Shown piece by piece: positions 25,654-35,640 of a stretch of DNA of 64,000 bases. The stretch covers positions 992,001 to 1,056,000 of the forward strand of contig NW_026570256.1 of NCBI RefSeq assembly GCF_019649055.1, given 5' to 3'. The notes under the pieces are model-generated. The model saw nothing but the letters and a program-made list of their open reading frames with translations, did not search any database and was not told where the DNA came from. Within the stretch, counting starts at the first letter, position 1. The number at the start of each line of letters is the position of its first letter. Origin of the DNA: Paramacrobiotus metropolitanus. Lineage: Eukaryota > Tardigrada > Eutardigrada > Parachela > Macrobiotidae. The position numbers were made by a program, and so were the translations under genes.

Positions 25654-26160
25654 GTGATTACTAATTTTGTACTGCTGCATTCTACTAAGAACGGAACATT
25701 CAAAACAGAACTTTTGTCATCCATTTTCATGACTTTTGTCATCGATTTACCGATTTGTTATCGAAACTTTCTGATTAGCGTAATATTTTCGACGTTTCCT
25801 CGAAATGTTCTAAATGAAATGTTCTATGTTCTATGTTCTTTTACGTTTGCGCATTTTCTTATGTTCGAAAACTGGAGGTGCAATTTGCCGGCTAAGACCT
25901 TATATCTGGCTTCTTTAAGGTCGTTTATTTTCATACTTAATATTTCTAAACGTAGCAACAGCGTTTCTAAACGTAATTTCTTATGTACAGACGTACTATT
26001 CTTAAGTATGGATGTAAGTACTTTAACTAGGTTTATATGGCAGACCCGGCTTGTTGAGGTGATTTGTTTGGTCGCTCCAATGCATTTTTTTAAAAAACGA
26101 ACACTGTCTGGCCGGGTTTTAGAACGTGGGCTTTCCGATGATAGCAATGATTTTTGTTGA
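25654..26160. other. Region open on both strands, identity unknown
   Basis: The + strand is open for 168 codons (25,654-26,160), the - strand for 107 (25,824-26,147). The minus reading, Lys/Arg-rich and Leu-rich with a short coiled segment, looks slightly more protein-like. No domain recognised; either could be chance or the relic of a repeat. Confidence 0.2.
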
Positions 26161-26474
26161 TTCTGTCTGGGATACCGCCACTGGTGTACGCAATTTGTTT
26201 TGTTCGTGGTAATAAAGATCTAGAACTAGATAGTCCCAAAAAATGTTTTCGTTTATAGGACAGTTAGCTAGCTAAGTGAAGCTAAATTCGTGGCAAATTC
26301 CCTGTATTGATTTGTTTCGCGTTGGTTCAGCCTACTTCCTTTGTCATGCCTTGGGACCGCGTGTGACTTGCCGCCGGCCGTGCACACGGCCCGATTACCT
26401 TGTGCATTCTGTTCTGATCAGTCGCGCGTGCTGACTAGCTGTTATTTTATCAGTCCCCTGATTTAGCTTTCTTT

Positions 26475-26795
26475 GTGGGTTCTTTTACCACCCGCCCACC
26501 CTACATGGTGGCCTTTGATGTTATTGCTTTCGCAACTGTTCTGTTACTCAATGCAATAAATGGGGGCAGTCGGGTGGAAGTGGGGATATCGGAAGCTCGA
26601 ACTGGTGAGGTCATCACCTGCACCTTCGATTTCGCATATGCCGCCGCGCCGCCTACCCGAAAACGCCCAGTTACTTCCGATGTGTTTCGTACGGAATTTC
26701 CACAAGAATTTAAGTTGCAGTTAAAAAAATTAAACAAGTATTTGATTGTGTCTCAGCACAAGTATTTGATTCTGTCTCGTACGCGAAAAATCTGA
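26475..26795 (+). CDS. Small ORF with hydrophobic N-terminal segment, unknown
   Basis: A 106-codon reading; the in-frame ATG at 26,505 begins MVAFDVIAFATVLLLNAING, a possible signal sequence or anchor, followed by a polar segment with no known motif. No splice partners identified. The overlapping minus ORF is probably its shadow. Confidence 0.25.
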   Translation: MGSFTTRPPYMVAFDVIAFATVLLLNAINGGSRVEVGISEARTGEVITCTFDFAYAAAPPTRKRPVTSDVFRTEFPQEFKLQLKKLNKYLIVSQHKYLILSRTRKI

Positions 26796-27252
26796 CATGC
26801 AGTCTTATTCTTCTGTAAGAGGAAAACAAAGCTGTATGAACGAAGTTAATACAAACATTAGTACTTACTCGTTTAAGCAAGGCTGCAAGGAGACGGAGCA
26901 GCGTTTGCGAACTCATACTAATACTGTGATGTAATTTGTCTAATAAACTGTCATGTACAATATCTGCACAAAACAAATCGCTAGTTGTACACCTAACAAG
27001 CAGACTCTCACCGTGATATTAACGTTAAACACGATTGCATTTGACCCTTTGTCCTTCAGATACTTAACTACTAATTTCGAATTTCAAACTACCGTTATCA
27101 AAACTGGAACAGGAATAAACACCAGCTATTCATTACCGCACAGATGACCAAAGTGCACTATTCGCTGAACTCTCAAACGTTATCGAAAGTTCGCAGGTGC
27201 GTATTATTTTAAATGGCAAAACCTTTTTTTAAGCTGGGTCAGCTTTTTCAGT

Positions 27253-27879
27253 TCACCAAGCCTGGTTTGTACGAAAGCGCTCATAATACATATTCATCCT
27301 GTCCAGAAACAGTTGCTCATCGTGTTCCCAACTGCTGCGATTAGCCAGCTCTGTGCCGGCCGTGAGCAAGAAAGCGTTGACGTTGCTATACAAGTTTCTG
27401 TTTAAGTACGCATTAATTTCTCCATCCACACCGGTGCTCGGCTTCCTACTGGTCAGTATGGACTTAGTGGCAGGTGCAGCGTGGCTAAGGACAATCAATG
27501 GCAGTGGATGCGGTGGCTTACTGACCATGTGGATTATTTCCTGATCATGTTCTCGAAAGCGGTTGCCGACAATCAGTATGACCAGGTCATACCCACCTAT
27601 CTGATAAGCATCGCAAAACTCCTTGATGGGACAACTGGCTTGTCCAATCGATGGAAGTTTTGTCACAAACAAGTCTTCAGCCAGTTGATACTGTAACACA
27701 TCACCGGACGCTTGTTGCACGTTTCCAGGATGCGTTCGTCCGTGGAGTATAAGCAGATTGTCGATCAGAAGGGACTTTCCAACGCCTTCTCGGCCAACGA
27801 CGGCGATAGTGAACGTGGTTTTTGACTTGGTTTTGGCCATGGTGAGTTGCAGGTCATGTTTGCGGATCGATTGAGACAT
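27253..27879 (-). CDS. IRG-like / degenerate P-loop GTPase
   Basis: Single-exon ORF, 208 residues, ATG at 27,877-27,879 (a second ATG, giving MAKTKSK, lies 13 codons in). It has a clear G1 P-loop, VVGREGVGKS, and hydrophobic beta strands at YDLVILIVGN and LPLIVLSH where Walker-B/G4 strands are expected. The switch II DxPG is replaced by LPSIGQ and no TKxD is evident, so nucleotide binding is likely but hydrolysis is doubtful. It lies divergently, 1.8 kb from the more canonical IRG-like GTPase at 29,655, suggesting an old local duplication. Animal IRG proteins act on vacuoles and membranes in immunity; that role is only inferred. Confidence 0.65.
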   Translation of the reverse strand: MSQSIRKHDLQLTMAKTKSKTTFTIAVVGREGVGKSLLIDNLLILHGRTHPGNVQQASGDVLQYQLAEDLFVTKLPSIGQASCPIKEFCDAYQIGGYDLVILIVGNRFREHDQEIIHMVSKPPHPLPLIVLSHAAPATKSILTSRKPSTGVDGEINAYLNRNLYSNVNAFLLTAGTELANRSSWEHDEQLFLDRMNMYYERFRTNQAW

Positions 27880-28540
27880 GTTAGGGCTGGCGGAAGAGAG
27901 CTCGCTCCTTTTTAGTAATACTGCATCCTAGAGCGACACGAGTAACTTATGAGTTTGGTTCGCTTGATGCGTCCCAGTAAATAGTAATCTGCTTCTCTTG
28001 CTACATTTCAATGTGTAATCCACTGCACAACTACGGTAATGTTTAAATAGCGGCATCATTTGCGCTACGTCTGCGGTAATACACTGAACTAGCCTTTTTT
28101 GTCTTTTACACTACTCACTTGGTGGCTCCGCTTGAACGGGACTCGAAGTAGAGCGTCACTAAAATAAATACAGTTAAGCTTATTTTGCGAGATTGGTTCA
28201 TTAGCAAAGTCTGTACAATCATTTTTTAAAAAAAATTATGATCATACCTAACTGATCACGAACTCGGTTTTGCAACTTTCCCATTAATGATCTTAATAAT
28301 TCCTTTGTGATTGATTTATCTGCTTGTGTATTCTGTATTCGAAAGCGATGATGGTGTGACAGAAAATAATGACTGCATTGTCTCTACACGTACTGCTTGC
28401 TACCACCAAGTACAGATAGCATTTTGGATTTACTAGCTATTGCATGCACACATGCACTAACGGAAAGGATGAATGGTGTTTTCTTTGTTAACTGATATTC
28501 TTGTAATACATTTTCTAATATGAATTGTTAATATACAATG

Positions 28541-28697
28541 TAGGACGAAATGGTCGCATAGCCCCATACCCAGCATTCTGTACGCAAGCGGTGCAGTGCA
28601 CTTGTACGAAACGGATATTTTGAACACAGTCGTACAGTGCACTGCGCTGCATACGTACTGAATGTGGAGATGTTGGGTATGCGACCATTTTGTCCTA
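28541..28697. mobile_element. Small fold-back (hairpin MITE)
   Basis: 157 bp that fold nearly end to end: TAGGACGAAATGGTCGCATA at the left, TATGCGACCATTTTGTCCTA at the right, with matching GCAGTGCACTTGTACG / CGTACAGTGCACTGC near the centre. Confidence 0.75.
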
Positions 28698-29117
28698 AGC
28701 TGTAAACTGAGTGCACATTATTTTCCTCTGCAGTCTTATTGCAGGTAACAATAAGAATACTCGTAGTAAACGTCCGTACCTTGTAAGACTTTTCGATGCC
28801 ATTTCGCCAGAAATTAATACAGCAGCATAGCTTATAAATTCCTGATCTTTTCCAGATTCCATCAAGCTGATCAATAGGTTTCTTTGCTCGCTAATGGCGG
28901 TCCAGTTGTCAAGAAAACCGTAAAGTGCAATAGCGGTGTTTTGATTGACGCCACGGAATAGTCGTGTTATATGCTCTCTAAGCCGCACATTCAAACCAGC
29001 CGGGTTTACGCTTTCGCTACCGGTAGTTGTTGGCAATCCTGCTGCAAAATTCATGTTGTGCAAAAGCCTGGGCCACAAATTTTTTAATAAAACGTTTTCA
29101 AGTGCATCGAAAATCAA
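28698..29117 (-). CDS. Possible helical protein fragment, unknown
   Basis: Minus-strand reading of 140 codons. It looks protein-like (LRRHI-type helices, LFRGVNQNTAIALYGFLDNW) but has no recognised motif, and its 3' end runs into the fold-back at 28,541-28,697. It could be an exon of a gene whose other exons I cannot place, possibly upstream of the minus-strand GTPase. Confidence 0.3.
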
Positions 29118-29654
29118 TAATTATGTGTACAGATATGACAGCGTGAGTCTGTTAAATACTAAATGTTACTTTTCCCTAACATTGGCCGGAAATGCGGACT
29201 GTTGTTATTGGTCCAAATGAAACGCTAGGGCTAGGCAAGGTGCGGCAAATGAGGTAATGCCTAACTACGTATTATGAAACGGCAGCTGAAGACGTTACGT
29301 TAGTCAGTCATATTGATCAACAATCTAAGGTGTTCGTCAAGTTAGTCTGAATGAATAATATCCTAAATATGTGGGACGGTTTTTGCAATACAGGATGGGC
29401 TTTCTGACGCATTGACTTTCGGCTATCGAAGTCAGCAAACCGGGCATGTCTATTTCTATTTTTGGCTCTGCATTACTTACACAATTTTCGAAACAAGTAG
29501 AATTAAACAGTAAATAAAAGCAAGACACCACTTCATTTTCTTTCTACTCATAGTAGCTTTTGCGGTTAGCCGGTCTCATCCTTTAAGCAGCTTTTGTACC
29601 ACGGTATTACCACCCACACTACTTGAACGTTTTTCTGTTTTGATCTGCACCACT

Positions 29655-30383
29655 ATGGGTAACCTTCTCGGCCCTGCATTTGCACCACCTCGACTTTCTG
29701 CCGCCGAGCGCAGGGAGCTACAGGAAAGCCTAGGCATGGACTGCGTTAATTTTTACAACTTCGGGGTATGCGGCGAAACGGGCACCGGGAAGTCGACTCT
29801 CGTTAACGCTGTCTGTGGCTACCAAGAGGGTGAAGCGCCTGCAGCTGCGATCGGACATTACGGAGTCGGAACAAGGCATGCCCGTGCATATAAACCAGCT
29901 AAGTATCCACATGTTGCCATTTGGGACATGCCTGGCACAAACCATGTCGACAATCCCATGAACACGTACTTCTCCGATCAAAAATTGTCTGCCTTCGATT
30001 TGCTGTTTATCGTCAGTAACACCGTGCGTTTTACGGAAGTCGATGCAAAACTGGCTCTTCGCGCCCAACAACAGGGCGTTCCTGTAATTTTTATTCGGAC
30101 TCAAGCGGATGTTACCATTAACAATGCTTATGAACGAGCTATGAGATCGGCGCAAACTCAGAACGCTGTCATAAAAAAGACCATGGCAAAAGAAGTGCGA
30201 AAGGAGCTGTACATGGCCATGGTGAAAGAGCTGAACAGCATTGGAATGGCTAATGTTGCACTTTTCATCGTTTCCGCCTTCGCCTTTTACGATGAATACG
30301 ACTCCGAGCTTTACCCGGAGCTTGACAAGGAACACCTTCTGGATCGAATCGAAGCACTGGCGCAAACTCGGGGAAGAAAATGA
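29655..30383 (+). CDS. IRG-family (p47-like) GTPase
   Basis: Single-exon gene, 242 residues, from the ATG at 29,655 (MGNLLGPAF). G1 P-loop GVCGETGTGKSTLVNA at about residues 36-51; G3 WDMPGTNH; G4-equivalent FIRTQADV, where vertebrate IRG proteins have RTKxD. This arrangement (a P-loop preceded by a short N-terminal helix, and DxPG followed by a loop) is characteristic of the immunity-related GTPase family. The usual C-terminal helical domain is shortened: the protein is about 240 residues against about 400 in mammals. MGN followed by a hydrophobic start is compatible with N-myristoylation (Gly2), which would tether it to membranes; that is inference. It is divergent from the degenerate GTPase at 27,253-27,879. 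Confidence 0.8.
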   Translation: MGNLLGPAFAPPRLSAAERRELQESLGMDCVNFYNFGVCGETGTGKSTLVNAVCGYQEGEAPAAAIGHYGVGTRHARAYKPAKYPHVAIWDMPGTNHVDNPMNTYFSDQKLSAFDLLFIVSNTVRFTEVDAKLALRAQQQGVPVIFIRTQADVTINNAYERAMRSAQTQNAVIKKTMAKEVRKELYMAMVKELNSIGMANVALFIVSAFAFYDEYDSELYPELDKEHLLDRIEALAQTRGRK

Positions 30384-31388
30384 AGTTCTCTTCTGAATTT
30401 TTATGACATTATCATAATGCCTGAATTTTATCCTGCCCTAAAATATTTCCATTATATTCCCATCCAGTTACTTTGTACACCTCCAAAATAATAACTGGTA
30501 TAATTAATTACCGAACAAGTGGTATCACCTAACTTGTGGGTACCGGTATCCCGATTGTTCCTGTACGTATTGTACGCCCACGAAAAACATACGTCCGGCA
30601 CATACTTCGGACCTCGGTAAAATAATAATACTATATTACTCAAAATTGTGTACCAGTAGAAGTGTTGTATATCAGTATGCCGATGTTGCGCGGCCTCTTC
30701 CTTTTTCGGGAAGTACAGCTGAACGTTCCCACCCAAAAGTTACAGTATTAGTATTGTTATTATTCTATTTTTTAAAAATAGCTTTTAAAAAGCCATTTGT
30801 ACATGAGTCATAAATATGTTTGAAATTTCTTAACAGCCCAGTATACGTCGCAATTGATTAAAAAGTACACAGGAAAGACTTTGCACTCATAAACCGCCAT
30901 TCATTGGTAGAGGATCATTTGTTGTGAATGCTGGATGCAACGACAATTCTGTCACCTATTTTACTTTTTCACATATCTGTTTTTTTAACATATATGATGC
31001 AAACTATATCTTTAAATAACAGTGGTGGCGTTGGGTAATGGAGACGTGCACTCGTAGTAAAAGAAAAGTTTCTTGGTAAACAAGTAATGTTGGGCCTACG
31101 AAGAAAAAGTTGAAAAGAAAGACGCTTGCTTATTCCACGTCACCTCAAGTACTGAAACATGTTTATTCCTGAAGTGCGTTTTCTTATAGAAGAGTTTGTA
31201 GAACCGCCGACAAGTCGGCGTAAAAAGAATAAAATTCAGCGTGATCGCCGAACCATAGTAGCCTCTTGCAAAATATTGCCAAAATGTCAGCCATATAAAA
31301 TGTGAAAATAAAATTTTTAAAGAGTTGACACTACAATAAAGGAATAATTTCACAGGTTACAGTGCACGACGTGCCTAGATTTTATCGG
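30384..31388. other. Intergenic, no gene seen
   Basis: AT-rich spacer between the IRG-like GTPase and the 3' end of the SleB-like gene; short chance ORFs only. Confidence 0.5.
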
Positions 31389-32995
31389 TCATGGTTCCTT
31401 TCGGAAAAGTTGCCCGCCTATGCAGACTGCTGGCCAGCTGCACCTGTTCTCGGTGTTGTCGTACAAATATAGCGCTCCTTCCGTCGGATCGGGATTTTCG
31501 TACACCCAGTAAAGCCAGTTCTCGATGGACCGACGCCGGGACTCGTCTATTTGGTTATCATCTGTTCCAGTCCAGCACGGAAACTCACGGCACACTTCAA
31601 ACACACTGGTGCCCCGTCTGTCCGCCCGGTTCTTGATCAGCCAGGCTAAGGCCATTTGAAGAGCCTGGGTTTTACCGTCACACTGCCCGTAGATTGTCCT
31701 TAGCAGCACTTGGTAGTCATCTGACGTCGGATCCAGATCTAACACGCAAGTTTATAAAATATTTAATAATAAAAAAATAAGTAGTGTTGACTCATCGGTT
31801 TACTTGCGTGTCCACTGTCCTGCTTATTTTAACCGGCTTTCGATGGGCACAGCATGACTACACATTATCAGAAGCAGGTTTTAATCCTGCTGTAATAGCA
31901 GTATTTGTTTGCTTATGTATGAGACAATATTAACGTACTTAAACCGAGCCTGGTATTTCATGTCTTCCTGGTTCTGGGAAACGCCATTGTAGCTGCTTTG
32001 ATGGTATACAGTATACCATAATATTACTAAACACACAGGTATCCAATCGACTAACATGACGTCACGGCAGCGCACCTGCACTGTGCGTCGGAGTGGGCAA
32101 CCCCTGCGGGTTTGGTACTTTTCGAAACTCCCAAATTCATACAACTTGTTCGTACTATGGCTCAAAAAATGGAGGAAAAAATTTCAAGTTTGTGAAGCGA
32201 AAGTTGGCTAGTAAAAAGTTATCAGGGAAACGAAAAGTTTGCGATTTATGTATTCAGGTTTAGCACTGCGGTCTATGAGGCTGTTTGCCATAGACCTCTA
32301 CGGTAAACAAAAATATTGATTTTTGTCATTGTGATCAAATCAAAACAATTAAATTGTAATAACTTAATCAAAACAAAACATCCAGAACTCTAATCAGCCA
32401 ATTAAAACAACCAAACAGTTAGATTTTTGATCAACTGAAGTGATTTTGTTTAGCATTAATGTCTATGGCAAGCTGCCTCGTAGACTAGACCTCAATGCTA
32501 AACGAGAATTACATAATCGTGAAGTTTTCGCTTTCTTGATAACTTTCTACTCGCCAGCTTTCGCATTGACAACTTAAAATTGTTTCCTCCATTTTTTTAG
32601 CCATAGTACGAACAAGTTGTAGGAATTTGAGAGTTTCGAAAAGTACCAAACCCGCAGGGGTTGCTTACTCCGACGCATGGTGCAGGTTATCTACCGTGAC
32701 GTCATCGTACAAGGTGCAAGCTCGATTGGATACCTGTCAGTTCAGTAATTTTATGAGTATGCACATCATTTTCTACCTTAAACAGCTAGAAAATCTCTCG
32801 AAGAGCTAAGCATTTCGAGTGTTCTCTATACAATCATGTCATATGACTGAACATAGCGAATCCATTCAATGTGTAATTTTTACTGTCCGCACAAACTGTA
32901 CCGCAGATAGTGTTCACAAGAAAATAAATAGTGCCGGAACTAACAGTTTATTATCCTGTACAGATAGGTAACTTACGTAAATTGTCGCCGGGCAT
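31389..32995 (-). CDS. SleB-like cell-wall hydrolase domain protein
   Basis: Model complement(join(31389..31738, 32977..32995)), 122 residues. Exon 1 is ATG plus MPGDNL, ending at a consensus GTAAGT donor; exon 2 follows a GTTAG acceptor and phases agree (369 nt). The core LLRTIYGQCDGKTQALQMAL, then AWLIKNRADRRG, SVFEVCREFPCW, follows the SleB hydrolase pattern known from bacterial spore-cortex lytic enzymes (Y-x-E-A-x-G, AWVVLNR, EVC, qF). The catalytic Glu position reads Gln (YGQC), so peptidoglycan cleavage is uncertain. There is no signal peptide in this model. The 1.2-kb intron is occupied mostly by a fold-back element (32,035-32,737). Such bacterial-type domains in an animal genome suggest horizontal acquisition. 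Confidence 0.65.
32035..32737. mobile_element. Palindromic fold-back element in an intron
   Basis: About 700 bp made of two long inverted arms: ACAGGTATCCAATCGA at the left end pairs with TCGATTGGATACCTGT at the right. The match continues (with gaps) through ACCCGCAGGGGTTG / CAACCCCTGCGGGT and TACTATGGCT / AGCCATAGTA, almost to the centre. No coding content; non-autonomous. Confidence 0.75.
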
Positions 32996-33007
32996 CGTTA
33001 ATCCCAG

Positions 33008-34449
33008 CTACACAGTGCGCCCAGTTCCACCGCTAGCACTAAGCGTTAAAGTATGGGTGTGGTGGTGTAGCACAAGCGAGCCGGGAGCGGACCACGAATA
33101 CAGGGGGTAGATTCCCAGCTGCTCCCACCACGGTTCCCCATCAATCTGCAGTTTCAACGTGGGATGGTGCTGCGTGTACGCCGCCGGGTATTCCACAGTC
33201 TGGTAATGGCCATCACTGCATAGCTGCACTCCCGGGCGGACATTTCGCAGCAGTTCACCGGTAATCCGCAGTCCCTCGATGGGTGGGAACTTGTTTTCCA
33301 CTACCAGACGTATCCACTTCTGGTCAAGTCCTGGATGAAATGGAAAGCGGTTATAGTGCCGCCTTCTCCAAAAGACGGCCAAGAGATGCTGTCGGCGAAA
33401 TGACACGGAATACCGATATTGACGTCGGCAGATGATTAATCCGCAGTAGTTTCCCGCTGAGACCACCCGGTGTTGCGGTGCATGCATCGCGTCGGGCGTG
33501 GAAAAGATCTTGAAGTGCGCGGATTCCGCCAGGAATATATGCTCCGCTAAACCAGAGCACTGTATGGAAATGTTGCTCATTCTTCCGGGACGATTGGTAT
33601 ATACAATCACAGCCCACTCCATCCTGCATGGATACTTCTCGCTCAGCGGTTCGCCCAACTGGTCAGCGCATCTTTGACTGTTCGTTTCATTTTCGCAGAC
33701 ATTGACGAAATGCGCGTCGATGGCTCTCATCAACTCTGAGTTATCGCCCTGAAAGAATTTGCAACTAGCCGTGAATTTGGCTTCTTCCAGTGACACGGAA
33801 ATCTGTTCCACTTTCCGTGCCGCATCCTCCATGTCTTTTTAATAATCCGAATGATTCCAGGATCTTCGTCGGCAGCTGCAGTCATAATCGTCAGGTAGGT
33901 GCTCATACAAATGCACATCTTCATCACATCAAACCGTACGATTTCGCACCATTTCTCAAAACTGGAAAAAGCATAAACTTTTAAGACCGTAGTTAGCAGC
34001 GGTTGATTGACCCCGGTTTCCGTGAGGTCCCGGCACAGGATGCTGAGCAGCTGCTCGGGATCGTTTTCTTTATACAGTTGAAGGAATTTCTCTTGTCTTC
34101 CTGGCCGAGTAACTTTGTCGGCTGTATTGAATTTCCGTAATGCCTCCCACAATAGATGCAAACGATGATCAACGGACTGGTACGCACAACGTGCATGGTA
34201 CTTGGCATTCTCACTGTTGATGGAGTTTTCTGCTGCCTGAATGGCTTCTTCCAGCCGTTGCTCGATTCTCCGTAATTCCTCTTTTTCGTCATATGTCAAG
34301 AGATACCATATGGCTACCTGTCGAGCCGCCGTGGAATCAGGATCGTGCTTCTCCAGAGTTTCGTTTAGGCTGTCTACAGCTGCTTTGATAACTTTGTCTT
34401 TAACCGCTCCGCCGATTTTCGTTATCATCCACAGGGGAAAAGAGGCCAT
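33008..34449 (-). CDS. Unknown helical plus beta-domain protein, split by a frame break
   Basis: Two overlapping minus-strand readings appear to be one gene: 34,449 down to about 33,840 (ATG, MASFPLWMITKIGGAVKDKV) and 33,832 down to 33,008 (to the stop). Adding one base in the T5 run at 33,836-33,840 would join GIIRIIKK to DMEDAARKVEQ in one frame; as written the first frame runs on into a Arg/Trp-rich tail. The N-terminal half is charged and helical (EELRRIEQRLEEAIQAAENS). The C-terminal half is beta-like, with another dubious Arg-rich stretch at about 33,300-33,430 that reads better in a different frame (HFADSISWPSFGEGG). I recognise no family. No signal peptide or membrane segment is evident. 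Confidence 0.55.
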
Positions 34450-35640
34450 TTCAATTTGTATATTTAGAAAAAAATTGTATCAGTGTAGCTAAAACGATAT
34501 TCAAATGACGGAGTGCATATGCAATAGATAGCAGTGTGTTGCGCACACAATTTCCAGTTGCGAAGATAACTGATTTACTTCTCCGTTGTCACATTCTGCC
34601 TGTTTCGGTAAATTGCCTGCTTGTCTGCATTTTCGTGCCCTGCAGCAAGCCACCATTTATCTTGCATTAGAATGTGCGTATTTGATGCGTGAATCACGCG
34701 TCTAGACACAATGCTGTACGCATTTAATGCGCACAACGACCGGAAATTATGGCCTTTAACGTAAAAATTGTTGCGCTGTTCTGCGCCCTTGTTACAGCGG
34801 TATCGCGGCTTTCGTTTTCGTTGCTGAATTATATCGTCATTGTATAGGGCAGCGGCGAAATTTACCGAACATAATAAATAATCCTTTACTGGTTACATTA
34901 CACGTAAATTTTAATGGCAAGTCATATTTATGCATCAGTGTGGTATACCACAGTGCTGCATATACATGACTTGTTATTACGATATCTACATACGTAGATC
35001 ATCGGTGACTTTCATAAAGATAAATATTAGATTACCGATATTTAGACAAGAAAGCCGGTAAACTCTTGTTGCGCATGCACCAAAAAAGAAAGCGAAAAGC
35101 ACCTCCAAAGTGGGAGTTAACTAAGGCCCTGCAGACCGAAGGAATTGTTTTATTGTAAACAATACTCTACTTAATTGTTGTTGTTTTCTCTAAACGAAAC
35201 CCTGCGTTATCGTTATAAACTAATACGTCTGGTTCAAGCTTGAGCGTATATCACCATTGAGCTAGGGGCAATATCTCTTTAGAAATCTCTTTCCTTAATC
35301 ATAATATTTTGATCTTGAGCCATTTCAAACCAAAACGACCAACTGTGAGATCAAAGCTGTCTGATAAAATTCAGCTGATGTTACCAAAGTCCCGCTTTTA
35401 AACTTTCGAATAAACATTGTGAAAACCATTTGCGATTTCGGCATTTTTAAAATAGGAACAATTGTTAATGCAATTTACCCTTTTCAATAGAAATACATTA
35501 AAACTTACAATACATGGATTACAATAAATTTACACACAGCGCCTTGGCTCTATTGGTAAAATTATTTTACCTCGCAGTAAAAATCTTAGATCACCATCCT
35601 TCCTAATTTTTGTAGATTTCATTATCCATCACTGTAGTAG
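34450..35640. other. Intergenic; upstream of BBE copy 2
   Basis: Contains a 56-bp imperfect palindrome at 34,918-34,973. The signal-peptide exon of the plus-strand oxidase should lie here or just upstream of 35,641 but I could not identify it. A stretch at about 35,535-35,580 resembles part of a tRNA but does not fold as one. Confidence 0.4.

Noticed and set aside
35535-35580. tRNA-like stretch
   Set aside because: Only a D-arm-like resemblance; no cloverleaf, anticodon arm or acceptor stem could be built.
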